From Roseburia sp. (GTDB lineage Bacteria > Bacteroidota > Bacteroidia > Bacteroidales > Bacteroidaceae), in contig JAMPEL010000019.1 of NCBI GenBank assembly GCA_023665185.1, positions 1 through 41,733 on the forward strand: a stretch of 41,733 bases of DNA. The letters run 5' to 3'. Below are positions 26,974-35,833 of the stretch, one piece after another (positions within the stretch are counted from its first letter, which is position 1; the number at the start of each line of letters is the position of its first letter). The position numbers and the translations under genes were made by a program. A model generated the notes under the pieces. The model made no database searches, had not been told where the DNA came from, and saw nothing but the letters and a program-made list of their open reading frames with translations.

Positions 26974-28098
26974 TTATCCCTTCAACAGCGCATTGAATAA
27001 GTCGCCCCATGAATACAGCATATAGGTTCCTCTTCTCCCCTTACACTTTACCTCACTCAAAAAAGAAGCATCCCCTGTAATAAGTCTCTTCATCAGTTCT
27101 TTCAGATTTTCAGGCGATGAAGGAGAAAAGAAAGCTGTCCGACGACTATTGACAGAGGTTTCGTGCGCATAAGGCAAATCAGCCAACAACATAGGTTTCT
27201 CAAACACCATAAACTCAGAAACTGGCAATCCCCATGTCTCTACTTTAGACGGAAAAACCAGACAATTACACATTTGATAATAAGTATATAATTTTTTCTT
27301 TGACATAAATCCCGTAAAATCAATCGATGGACAGTTTCCCCATTTTTTATACAGCCACCCGGCATATTTATTCTCCGTGCCGCTGATTGTAAGAATCACT
27401 CTAAATTTATCTTGTCCCAAATCTTTTTCCAGAAGAGCGGCAGCGCGGCACAGAGTCTCAAAATTCTTATGACAATCTGGAGTTGCCGCATACAGGAATG
27501 TATATCCGGGAAAAAAATGGCATTCTCTTCGCTCTTCATCCACGTTGCCTCCAAGTTTTTTCTGAGGAGGAGCTACAAGAAACTTGTCGGCGGACACTCC
27601 CAGCATCTTACCCAGCCCTTCTTTCAACCATTCCGCCTGAACTATGACATATTTGTTTCGACGGATGTTTATTTTATACGCATACTTGGTCAGCATGGCA
27701 AATAGCGGAATCTTATAGTCCATCATGAAGTCCCTGTATGACCATCGGTAAAAAGGGAATGAGGTCTGACAATACACTGCCTGAATGTCGGCTTTCACCC
27801 TCGGGGTGGTATCATGCAACGAAAGCCACAAATAGACAGGATGCAGACGCTCGGATACTTTATACATCGTCACATACTCACACCACAGACGTCTTACCCA
27901 ACTCTTGATTACATCCGGCATCTCAATATATTCTATGCCCGGAAAATCACAAAGTTCACGTTTATGCACCAAAGCCACAATCCTGTATTCACCTGCCATT
28001 GAGGACAAATGACGCAGACAATCCCGGAGAATCGTTAACGTTCCTCCCTTGCGCAGGTTCACAGCCGATACAACTATTGTTTTACGCTCTGTCATCAT
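26974..28098 (-). CDS. family 4-like glycosyltransferase (second)
   Basis: This 374-residue GT-B protein has a less typical N-terminal half (VVSAVNLRKGGTLTILRDCL) and a clear C-terminal donor domain. YTFLYAATPDCHKNFETLCRAA lies near residue 210, and the EX7E-like region VFPSKVETWGLPVSEFMVFEKP near 285-305. A Lys/Arg-rich patch around YKINIRRNKY may contact the membrane. It overlaps the preceding GT4 gene by 4 bases (ATGA-type), so translation is coupled. It resembles rhamnosyl- or mannosyl-type transferases of O-antigen loci, but sugar specificity is not readable. Confidence 0.85.
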   Translation of the reverse strand: MMTERKTIVVSAVNLRKGGTLTILRDCLRHLSSMAGEYRIVALVHKRELCDFPGIEYIEMPDVIKSWVRRLWCEYVTMYKVSERLHPVYLWLSLHDTTPRVKADIQAVYCQTSFPFYRWSYRDFMMDYKIPLFAMLTKYAYKINIRRNKYVIVQAEWLKEGLGKMLGVSADKFLVAPPQKKLGGNVDEERRECHFFPGYTFLYAATPDCHKNFETLCRAAALLEKDLGQDKFRVILTISGTENKYAGWLYKKWGNCPSIDFTGFMSKKKLYTYYQMCNCLVFPSKVETWGLPVSEFMVFEKPMLLADLPYAHETSVNSRRTAFFSPSSPENLKELMKRLITGDASFLSEVKCKGRRGTYMLYSWGDLFNALLKG

Positions 28099-29225
28099 GA
28101 CGCAACAATCTCAGCAAACAAATCAGTCCATTTCTTCATCACAACAGACTCGTCATATCGTTTTGAATGTTCATAAGCGGCCTGCCCCATCTTTCGGCGT
28201 AAATCCTCATCCCGCATCATGTGCAACAAGGCTTCCGCCAAAGCGTCAATGTTTCCATCTTCCACCAACAAACCGTCCACTCCGTCTGTAATCACATCTT
28301 TCGGACCACACTTGCAGGCAAAACTAACAATGGGCAGACCGGCTGCCTGAGCCTCAAGCAATACCATAGGAAGCCCTTCATAGCGGGAAGACATCACGAA
28401 CAATGCGCCATTCTGATATACCGAAAGCATATCTGTCGTCGGTTTCTCCAAAAACACCTCGTTTTCCAAACATAGAGTTTCTATTTGCTGTTGCAGAGTC
28501 TCCCTCAACTCACCATCCCCGATAATATGCAAAGTCCATCCGGAAATGCAGTCACACACTTTCCGCCAAGCCGCAATCAGGCTGTCGAATCCTTTCTGAT
28601 AAGAATATCGCCCTATCGCTATTACTTTCTTGCCTGTCAAGACAGCAGGGGACGGCAACGTGAACGACAACGGATTGGGAATGACCCTGATATTGTCCAT
28701 ATCTCCCCAATACACCTTATCTTCGTCTGTCAGCACTACAAAGCGACTGAATTTTCTGACAAGGGCTGCTTCTTGGTAGTAACGATATGAGTCAGCCCAT
28801 CGCCAAAATCCTTTTCGCCCGTATTGCAAACGTTTGAACCGGGAGAAATGTATCTCCAGCAGTTTGCGGCTACCATCATTTATCCGGGTAATAAAGGACA
28901 CGTCATTGCAGAACATGGAGATGACCACATCCGCCTTCAACCTGCTCAATAAAGCAGACAGCCGTCTTTTGTGTCTCCACTGTTTAAGCGGATAATGTAT
29001 CAGTTTATTGGCAAACGACTTTCCATTATTATCCTCATATCCTATGTTCAAATCATAGCAACGCACACGCTCGTCCAGTTCAAAGAAAGGCGGACGACCA
29101 CATTGGTCGGTGGTTACAATAGACACATCGTATCCATGTCTGACCAAATAATTGGCTTTATTTGCCAATACACGCTCCATTCCTCCGGAGTTGTAAGTGC
29201 CTGCTATGCAATATACTATTCTCAT
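28095..29225 (-). CDS. family 4 glycosyltransferase (third)
   Basis: This 376-residue GT-B enzyme has the classic N-terminal AGTYNSGGMERVLANKANYL. VIAIGRYSYQKGFDSLIAAW lies near residue 205, and the catalytic MSSRYEGLPMVLLEAQAAGLPIVSF with its EX7E spacing near 285-305. The product probably extends the lipid-linked oligosaccharide. Its first base is shared with the last base of the wzy gene, and its end overlaps the second GT4 gene. From here towards the initiating transferase the base composition is ordinary, while the genes on the other side are clearly AT-richer. Confidence 0.92.
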   Translation of the reverse strand: MRIVYCIAGTYNSGGMERVLANKANYLVRHGYDVSIVTTDQCGRPPFFELDERVRCYDLNIGYEDNNGKSFANKLIHYPLKQWRHKRRLSALLSRLKADVVISMFCNDVSFITRINDGSRKLLEIHFSRFKRLQYGRKGFWRWADSYRYYQEAALVRKFSRFVVLTDEDKVYWGDMDNIRVIPNPLSFTLPSPAVLTGKKVIAIGRYSYQKGFDSLIAAWRKVCDCISGWTLHIIGDGELRETLQQQIETLCLENEVFLEKPTTDMLSVYQNGALFVMSSRYEGLPMVLLEAQAAGLPIVSFACKCGPKDVITDGVDGLLVEDGNIDALAEALLHMMRDEDLRRKMGQAAYEHSKRYDESVVMKKWTDLFAEIVAS

Positions 29226-30520
29226 TATTGCAATAATATATTCTCATTGTATTTTGCATTTTCCAATTCATCGACTAAAAAGAAAAGAGCAAATACGCTA
29301 AAAATATCTGTAGAGACTTTTAGCCAAACAATATAATTCAACATCAACAACAAGAAGAACAGCATTTTCTGCGTTTGAAACTTATGCATACATATTTTCG
29401 CTATCATGTATATCAGATACATAAATAGTAATAAACCCACAATGCCGAAATAGAAGATAAAACGAAGATAACCTATATCCGTCCCCTTATAATAGCCATA
29501 ATAAAAAGAACCAATGTAATATGGATTAATATCTCTTGGATTTAGCATATACCCATCTCCAATAAACCAAGTTTTCAATGTCTCAGGAAAAACAATCATT
29601 CCTTTTAATACCTCATTTGAGTCTACTTCCCATCGTCCTTTCTCTACCAAAGAGAAAAAGCCCTCAAACGCAAAACGTATATCTGTATAAAAAGCATTAT
29701 TCGTCTGATAGAAATATATCACAATCAATAGAGTAACGGTTAGCAAAGCAATAATCCATATCCACATTTTTTTCGTTGCAATAGAAAAGCGGAATTTATA
29801 AATATCGGTTTTATAAACAATATACACGACTCCAATAATCGCTCCGACAGATGTTGTTCGCGCCATCATATTTCCTATTACAGTAATAATAATAAAAGCA
29901 ACTATATACCACGGAAGAAACCGTTTAAGCCTGCTGTTATCTATATGAGTAATAATGTATGCAATCATAATCAGTACTGCGGAAAATCGAATGCCTGCAA
30001 CGTCCAGCATAGCCCCAATACCATACATTCGGTTCACAGAATCAAGCCATTCACTACCACTATTAAACCAAGTATCCACCCATATTTTGACAGGCTTACA
30101 TAAATCCACCATCAATGCAATTATACATTGCAGGCTACACACAACAATTAAATAATTGCAGACTAAAATAACAGACAATTTTCCATGAACCTTTTGTATC
30201 AAAAGAATAACAACATAAGCCGCACTTAACCAAATAAACATTGATATAACATAGGTAACATATGTATAATCTAAAGTATTATTATATACAACTGCAAAAA
30301 AGCTGCTCAATGAAACCAATAATGCCAATACCATCAAATATAGAAAACCTCTATTTAATAAAGCGTTTCTATTTCGAGTCATGTCAATACCCAACACCCC
30401 GATTCCTATCACAGCCAACAGTGTTTTCAGATTAACAGACGGAAGAAAAGTAAAGGAAACAGGGAAATAATAGAAGCTTGTTATGCAAACAGTAAATATG
30501 ATTGCAATAAATTTAGTCAT
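29225..30520 (-). CDS. wzy: Wzy-type polysaccharide polymerase
   Basis: This 431-residue integral membrane protein has about ten hydrophobic segments (for example FIAIIFTVCITSFYYFPVSF at the start, FLYLMVLALLVSLSSFFAVV, VILVCNYLIVVCSLQCIIAL, WIWIIALLTVTLLIVIYFY). A larger soluble loop (about 270-345) separates the last helices, as in O-antigen polymerases and ligases. It would join repeat units in the periplasm after flipping. Its sequence has no strong motif, which is normal for Wzy. The location among the glycosyltransferases and the presence of one Wzx, one Wza and one Wzc support Wzy over a ligase. It is very AT-rich. Confidence 0.82.
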   Translation of the reverse strand: MTKFIAIIFTVCITSFYYFPVSFTFLPSVNLKTLLAVIGIGVLGIDMTRNRNALLNRGFLYLMVLALLVSLSSFFAVVYNNTLDYTYVTYVISMFIWLSAAYVVILLIQKVHGKLSVILVCNYLIVVCSLQCIIALMVDLCKPVKIWVDTWFNSGSEWLDSVNRMYGIGAMLDVAGIRFSAVLIMIAYIITHIDNSRLKRFLPWYIVAFIIITVIGNMMARTTSVGAIIGVVYIVYKTDIYKFRFSIATKKMWIWIIALLTVTLLIVIYFYQTNNAFYTDIRFAFEGFFSLVEKGRWEVDSNEVLKGMIVFPETLKTWFIGDGYMLNPRDINPYYIGSFYYGYYKGTDIGYLRFIFYFGIVGLLLFMYLIYMIAKICMHKFQTQKMLFFLLLMLNYIVWLKVSTDIFSVFALFFLVDELENAKYNENILLQ

Positions 30521-30542
30521 ACTACTAATCTATGGTTTATGG

Positions 30543-31520
30543 TTATTTGTAAATCAAAGGATAAATCAACCTATACACAAATTTATAATAAAGACGAATC
30601 AACCAATATTGTTCTAAATAGGCTAACCGTTGTATCAACAATGCACGTTTTGAACTCCTTTTATTCAAACCTATATATTTGTTAGCCTCTGAATGCCATT
30701 CTCTCCATATATTATAATCATTCCTTTTATCACTTATCAGAAAAGGGTATTTCACGTCCAACAAAAAGAAAGCTATTTGCAGCTCCTTGCCGCTCCCAAA
30801 TTTTTTGCGTAAAAAAGACATTGTACGTTCTGTATTATATTTCAAATCCATCAAATGCTTTTCTGAATATGTTTGGCAGAATGAAGAATCATTTACTTTC
30901 ACATAATGATAAAAAGCCCGTGAAACATATGCAACCACATTGGCGCAAGCAAAAAGGTGAATCATGGTCATATCTTCTCCCATTCCATACCCATCCGGAA
31001 AAAAGATTTGATTATTTGTATATAAAGAATGTCGTACTAATTTATTCCATACATTATATTTCATTTCTCCACAAAGAATACTATCCAAAGCCTCGCTTGC
31101 AGAAACAAAATCGGGCTGCTTCATATAACGTTCATTTTGCACATACGAAAGAAAATAATCACACCAAACAATATCTGCATCTTGCTTTTTTGCTTCCATA
31201 TACATGATTTCAAGCATGTCCTTTTCTACAAAATCATCACTATCACAATGAAAAATATATTCACCTGTGGCTATCTCTAACCCGCTATTACGTGCAGCCG
31301 GAAGACCTTTGTTTTCTGTATGATGTACAATTGTTACTTGACTGCTGCGTTTCGGATATTTCGTTATGACATCATAAAGAATCTCAATACTATCATCCGG
31401 AGTAGAATCATCAATAAAAATATACTCTATATCAGACAATGTTTGTTCAAACAAAGAACAAGCACAACGTTGAATATACTGTCTTACATTATAAATTGGA
31501 ATAATAACTGAAACCTTCAT
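30543..31520 (-). CDS. family 2 glycosyltransferase
   Basis: This 325-residue GT-A protein has SVIIPIYNVRQYIQRC at the start and YIFIDDSTPDDS near residue 33. NKGLPAARNSGLEIATGEYIFHCDSDDF follows (about 70-98), where DSDD is the metal-binding motif. The C-terminal half (GMGEDMTMIHLF near 185) is typical of short capsule GT2 enzymes. It ends in basic/aromatic residues (WLIRLYYKFVYRLIYPL) that may hold it at the membrane. It lies 22 bases before wzy and 4 bases after a GT14 gene. Confidence 0.92.
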   Translation of the reverse strand: MKVSVIIPIYNVRQYIQRCACSLFEQTLSDIEYIFIDDSTPDDSIEILYDVITKYPKRSSQVTIVHHTENKGLPAARNSGLEIATGEYIFHCDSDDFVEKDMLEIMYMEAKKQDADIVWCDYFLSYVQNERYMKQPDFVSASEALDSILCGEMKYNVWNKLVRHSLYTNNQIFFPDGYGMGEDMTMIHLFACANVVAYVSRAFYHYVKVNDSSFCQTYSEKHLMDLKYNTERTMSFLRKKFGSGKELQIAFFLLDVKYPFLISDKRNDYNIWREWHSEANKYIGLNKRSSKRALLIQRLAYLEQYWLIRLYYKFVYRLIYPLIYK

Positions 31521-31524
31521 AACT

Positions 31525-32394
31525 TTAACAGCCTTTTTTATGAAGAAAGGACATCAATTCTTCAAACAAAAAGTCACAATTTTCAAATTTACGTGCAAAC
31601 CATTTATCAGACAGAAGCATATCGTCTATATCGTTTTTTATAATTGGAAGTAATGCTCCATCTTTCCACTTTATATATCGCTTACATCCAACAAATTCAT
31701 TAGATAACGAATAAGCCCTATTTCTAAATTCAGAATTCCAACATAATGTTTGGATTACCATCTCATCCGGGCAATAAGTAGCACTAAAATCTTTTCTAAT
31801 TATATCCTTATGGGATAATAAAAATACTACAAAGTCATGTGTTATACTGCACCATTGAGAACCTTTCTTTATTTCCCATGAAGAACGCTTGTGACTTATA
31901 AGATTTTGTAACCATACATAAAGCATACGTATGCCTCTTTTCCATATATTTTTAGAACAAAAATCTTTTGAAAAAAGAAAGTAATGCTGACTTCTCCACT
32001 TTAACTCTTTTGGAGAAGCATTTTGTGAGAATCCAACAAATTCTACTCCCTGATTTCTATTACAACATTCATGTATATAGTCTTGAGTTTTAATAGGCAT
32101 ATCAACTCCAGACAGTAAATGATAATATGCGTAGTTTTCATTCTTGGCAGCCCTCTCAAATAACAGCATTTCAGCCTCAACAAGACTAAAATCGCCCCAT
32201 CGCGCATCTATTCGGTTTTCTATAACAAACAGATTACTATATAATGTCTGCAATTCAGAGCCGTCAAAACTTGCTTTTCTATCTATGTGGACATAAATAT
32301 CATTTCGTAGATCATCTAAAGCAGCAATTAAATGCTGAAGTACCACAGGATTATGATGGGCAAGAATTAAATAGGCATGTTTCATATAACTCAT
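31525..32394 (-). CDS. GT14 core-2/I-branching-type glycosyltransferase (first)
   Basis: This 289-residue member of the beta-1,6-N-acetylglucosaminyltransferase-like family has AYLILAHHN at the start and NDIYVHIDRK near residue 33. RWGDFSLVEAEMLLFERA is near 65-85, YAYYHLLSGVDMPIK near 90-105, and CPDEMVIQTLCWNS near 220. Members usually transfer GlcNAc or xylose from the UDP donor, so UDP-GlcNAc is a reasonable guess. A second, diverged copy lies at 34273-35175. The start could also be the ATG three codons in. It is 4 bases before the GT2 gene at 30543-31520. Confidence 0.9.
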   Translation of the reverse strand: MSYMKHAYLILAHHNPVVLQHLIAALDDLRNDIYVHIDRKASFDGSELQTLYSNLFVIENRIDARWGDFSLVEAEMLLFERAAKNENYAYYHLLSGVDMPIKTQDYIHECCNRNQGVEFVGFSQNASPKELKWRSQHYFLFSKDFCSKNIWKRGIRMLYVWLQNLISHKRSSWEIKKGSQWCSITHDFVVFLLSHKDIIRKDFSATYCPDEMVIQTLCWNSEFRNRAYSLSNEFVGCKRYIKWKDGALLPIIKNDIDDMLLSDKWFARKFENCDFLFEELMSFLHKKGC

Positions 32395-32518
32395 ATCTTA
32401 ATAAAAAATCCAATTTATTAGAAAGAACCTATACAATCCGACGTATTCCCTGATATTATCACATAAAACATACTTCCAATGTAATAATATGTAATAACTA
32501 TTGCGGCTATTTGCTTCA

Positions 32519-33355
32519 TCATTTATAAAGCAATTTACTTTTACACCATTCAAAGATTCTATCACCTAACAAAAAACGTCCCCAATATTTAAGTTGCAGA
32601 ATAATATATTGTTCTTTATCCTTCGCTCTTATTCTCGAAGCATATATAGCCACATTTTTACCACAAGAATCACTGAGATCCGGTAAGACCAAACATTGGT
32701 CTTTATGTAAGAATGCCAATGCTACAAGAACTACCTGATCATGTTTATGCTTCGCAAAATAAGGATATTGATTTTTTAATTCCAAATCACTGGGATCAAG
32801 TATTATCTCTGGATGATGCAACGTTATATCCAACCAATCTTTTAATATCGTATTATGCTTGTTTTTAAAGAATAACATTCCTCCCCATATTTTATTGCAT
32901 TCTTGCCATGCGGTATGCCCAACAAATTGATTCAAATATTCCAATGTCTGTTTCTTCCCCCAATATCTTATTTTAGTAGAAGTAGCACCAAATTTTGCCC
33001 ATTGTGGGTATTCATCTCTATATTTAAAGCAAATCGTATCATATTCTTTCATCAATTCAAAATACAAAGTCCATTCAATACCTTTTTGTAAAGAACAACC
33101 GGCATCAATATAGCAAACAATATCACCATCATCATATCTATCTAATGTCTCTTTTATTATACATGGCTTCCAAGCCCAATATCCTCCTCCATAAGAGTGT
33201 TGCATTAGGGGGGACGACTTTATATATGAAGGGAGTGTATCAGGAGTATATAAGATAATATCATTAAATAAGCCCAATTTGCTTGCCTGTTTTCCTATTC
33301 TTTTAAGTGAATAAGCACAGTTCGCATCTCCGTATGCAATAAAAACCTTTCTCAT
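32519..33355 (-). CDS. putative glycosyltransferase of unassigned family
   Basis: This 278-residue protein starts with VFIAYGDANCAYSLKRIGKQA. Then come a conserved-looking SYGGGYWAWKPCIIKETLD (about 55-73), an acidic motif IVCYIDAGCSL (about 80-90) resembling a GT-A DxD-like site, and IWGGMLFFKNK near 163. KHKHDQVVLVALAFLHKDQCLVLPD lies near 205-230. The layout (N-terminal Rossmann-like strand, DAG motif, late DQ) suggests a GT-A transferase, but I cannot place it in a named family. A 124-base gap separates it from the GT14 gene at 31525-32394, the longest within the assembly block. Confidence 0.6.
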   Translation of the reverse strand: MRKVFIAYGDANCAYSLKRIGKQASKLGLFNDIILYTPDTLPSYIKSSPLMQHSYGGGYWAWKPCIIKETLDRYDDGDIVCYIDAGCSLQKGIEWTLYFELMKEYDTICFKYRDEYPQWAKFGATSTKIRYWGKKQTLEYLNQFVGHTAWQECNKIWGGMLFFKNKHNTILKDWLDITLHHPEIILDPSDLELKNQYPYFAKHKHDQVVLVALAFLHKDQCLVLPDLSDSCGKNVAIYASRIRAKDKEQYIILQLKYWGRFLLGDRIFEWCKSKLLYK

Positions 33356-33385
33356 ATAGTTATTCCGTCATCTATATAATATTTT

Positions 33386-34264
33386 TTATTTTCTCAACAG
33401 CTGATATAATTTTGAATAGCCTTTTGGCCATATCGCTTTCATATATCCACATATCAAAACAAAGGGATAGCGATAAGGGAAGCACCGTTTCTGGAAAAGA
33501 AGTGTATTATGCAAATTAAAACCGAGTGGAGAATACAAATACTTTATACGTTCTTTAAGTCCCACATTCATGAGTACATCATAATGATGGTCATTCTCAC
33601 AGATACCAACATATTCACGCAATATAAACTGTGGAATACCTTTTTTATATGCCATAAAAGTATAATCATGGTCTCCCCCACCATGCCAATATTTATCACA
33701 CAATATTCCTATCTTGGACACCACATCATGAGCCACATAAGTTATATTTCCATGTCCACACTGACAAGACTGAAAAGTTCCATTTGGAATGACAAAAGAA
33801 TCCTTTAATGTCCACTTATTAGTAAAATTAAAACCTCCATAAGTAAGATGCAAACGGTTGGAATCACAAGTTGAACCAATGTAAACCCCTGATTGCCCGA
33901 ATTTCTCAATAGAATATTTGTCAGCCTCCAACAATTCATTCCACAAACAAGAAAAAAGCTCAACATCGTTATTGAGCCACAAATAACCATCATATCCGCC
34001 AACACCTAATGCAGATTTCCATGAATTAATCATACCTCCATTCCAATACAGCTGACCATTTCCCTGAAGAATATGTAAGTTTGGAAAAGGGAAAGTCCCT
34101 CCTAATATATTTGATGTTCCATCAGAGCTTCCATCATCTGTTATATAGACATCAAGCGACAAGTCTGTATATGTCCTTATTGAATCAAACAATGTTGTCA
34201 AACACTTGACAGTCTTGTCAATTCTATTATATACAGTAATAAGCACAGCTATTTTCTTCATCAT
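33386..34264 (-). CDS. family 2 glycosyltransferase, rhamnosyltransferase-like
   Basis: This 292-residue GT-A protein has IAVLITVYNRIDKTVKCL at the start and VYITDDGSSDGT near residue 38. LYWNGGMINSWKSAL near 72-86 and YLWLNNDVELF near 95-105 provide the DxD-type site as NND. The WNGG and LNND motifs are typical of the GT2 branch that contains rhamnosyltransferases and galactofuranosyltransferases. CDKYWHGGGDHDYTFMAYKKG near 190-210 is the acceptor-side loop. It is 8 bases past the second GT14 gene. The sugar cannot be fixed from the sequence. Confidence 0.88.
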   Translation of the reverse strand: MMKKIAVLITVYNRIDKTVKCLTTLFDSIRTYTDLSLDVYITDDGSSDGTSNILGGTFPFPNLHILQGNGQLYWNGGMINSWKSALGVGGYDGYLWLNNDVELFSCLWNELLEADKYSIEKFGQSGVYIGSTCDSNRLHLTYGGFNFTNKWTLKDSFVIPNGTFQSCQCGHGNITYVAHDVVSKIGILCDKYWHGGGDHDYTFMAYKKGIPQFILREYVGICENDHHYDVLMNVGLKERIKYLYSPLGFNLHNTLLFQKRCFPYRYPFVLICGYMKAIWPKGYSKLYQLLRK

Positions 34265-34272
34265 TACTATTT

Positions 34273-35175
34273 TTAATTCTGTTTCTTAATATTCTCAATG
34301 AGCAACTCTAACAAAGGAAGGCTTTTTGACTCTGAAAATTTCCGTGCAAACAAACAACGAGATTCTATTATTTTCTTGAAATCTGCCAATTCTAAGACTT
34401 TTGGATTATGAGAATCAAAACAGCAATATAGCAATACCACAGATTTCAAATTGTCTCTGCCACCAATATACAATTCATCTTTCAATGGAGAATTCATTAA
34501 TTCCGACAAAGCAAAAAACTCATCTCCACAAAAAGTATATTTATATTTTTTCAAAATATATTTTTTCTTACTCAGAAGATAAGCTACCGCATCAGACCTC
34601 AAGCTAACCCAATTTGAAGACTTATAGAACTTAGACTGCCTGAATCTTTTTATTCTTAATATTTTTTGCGGTTTTAGACATAAAATCCATAACAAATGAC
34701 CAAGTACATAACTATACGAAGATATATTTGACATCATATAGCCATTAAACAAGTTATACCTCCGTATCTTGGCATCGATTTCAGCTTCACATGTCTCCAT
34801 ATATTGGAATATACTTTTATTAAGCTCTGCACAAAGTCCATGAATATACTCTTGTGATTTCAAGGGGAAATGGGTACCGCTAATTAAATGATAATACGCA
34901 TAAGCTCCTTTATTAAATGCCGTTTCAAATAACAAAAGCTCAGTTTCAATTTGAGAAATATGTCCCCATTTCACATTTAACCTCTCAGGTAATATAAACA
35001 AATGACTTTTCTTTGATACTAAATTGGGCATCAATAGAATTTTTCTGTCAATATGGACATATATATCATTTTTCCAATCATCTACAGCGTCAATAGCTTT
35101 TTGCAAAACCAAAAACTCATTATGCGCAATAATCAGATAGGCATGCTTCTTAATAGCATAATTTTCTTCGTTCAT
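34273..35175 (-). CDS. GT14 core-2/I-branching-type glycosyltransferase (second)
   Basis: This 300-residue paralogue of the protein at 31525-32394 has HAYLIIAHNEF and NDIYVHIDRKI. KWGHISQIETELLLFETAF, YAYYHLISGTHFPLKSQEYIHGLC and FCGDEFFALSELMNS sit at matching positions. The two are clearly diverged, not a fresh duplication. Two such enzymes suggest two branch or linear GlcNAc-type additions per repeat unit. It sits in the most AT-rich part of the locus, 16 bases after the short GT2 gene. Confidence 0.9.
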   Translation of the reverse strand: MNEENYAIKKHAYLIIAHNEFLVLQKAIDAVDDWKNDIYVHIDRKILLMPNLVSKKSHLFILPERLNVKWGHISQIETELLLFETAFNKGAYAYYHLISGTHFPLKSQEYIHGLCAELNKSIFQYMETCEAEIDAKIRRYNLFNGYMMSNISSYSYVLGHLLWILCLKPQKILRIKRFRQSKFYKSSNWVSLRSDAVAYLLSKKKYILKKYKYTFCGDEFFALSELMNSPLKDELYIGGRDNLKSVVLLYCCFDSHNPKVLELADFKKIIESRCLFARKFSESKSLPLLELLIENIKKQN

Positions 35176-35191
35176 TTACAATTTTCTTCGT

Positions 35192-35830
35192 TTAATCTGA
35201 TAAAGAAGCTGAATCGGTATGCGTAAAATAAAAATAATGAGTAAAAGGCAGATTTAAAACTGATTTAGCGTAAAATAAATAATGATGAATGAACAACGTA
35301 TCTTCAATCATCGTGATTCTTTCATCAAACCGCAAATTATTCTCTTTAATTATTGAAGAACAAAACAATTTGTTCCAAACAAAACCGTACAATCGAAGAG
35401 GTTCTAAACATTGTAGCCTACATGCAATCCCTTCTCCTTCCCAATATTGTTCTTTCCAACACATCGTATGCCCCTCATTATCCTTGAAGCCTTGAATATA
35501 CAAATCAGCATATCTATCAAAATGCTTGTTGTATTCATTTAGATAATCGGAATCAACCCAATCGTCCGAATCCACGAAAGTAATCCATTCGCCCCATGCA
35601 TGGTCCAATCCCATATTTCTTGCAGAACTGACACCACCGTTTGCTTTATGGAATACCCGTACACGCTTGTCCTTTTCTGCATACTCATCACAAATACTTC
35701 CCGAACCATCTTTACTGCCGTCATCAACAAGCAGCAACTCAAAGTCCGTAAAGGTTTGTGCAAGAATGCTGTCGATACAACGGCGAAGATACCTCTCTAC
35801 ATTATATATAGGTATGATAACAGAAATCAT
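35192..35830 (-). CDS. short family 2 glycosyltransferase
   Basis: This 212-residue protein has SVIIPIYNVERYLRRCIDSI, ELLLVDDGSKDGSGSICDEY, NGGVSSARNMGLDHAWGEW and FVDSDDW. The first ~95 residues are nearly the same as those of the next gene upstream, down to the DNA level, after which the two diverge abruptly. It is about 90 residues shorter than most GT2 capsule enzymes (~300), so the C-terminal part may be lost, although the nucleotide-binding and DxD half is complete. It ends FYFTHTDSASLSD without a membrane-associated helix. It may be active, or a truncated product of rearrangement. Confidence 0.82.
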   Translation of the reverse strand: MISVIIPIYNVERYLRRCIDSILAQTFTDFELLLVDDGSKDGSGSICDEYAEKDKRVRVFHKANGGVSSARNMGLDHAWGEWITFVDSDDWVDSDYLNEYNKHFDRYADLYIQGFKDNEGHTMCWKEQYWEGEGIACRLQCLEPLRLYGFVWNKLFCSSIIKENNLRFDERITMIEDTLFIHHYLFYAKSVLNLPFTHYFYFTHTDSASLSD

Positions 35831-35833
35831 AAA

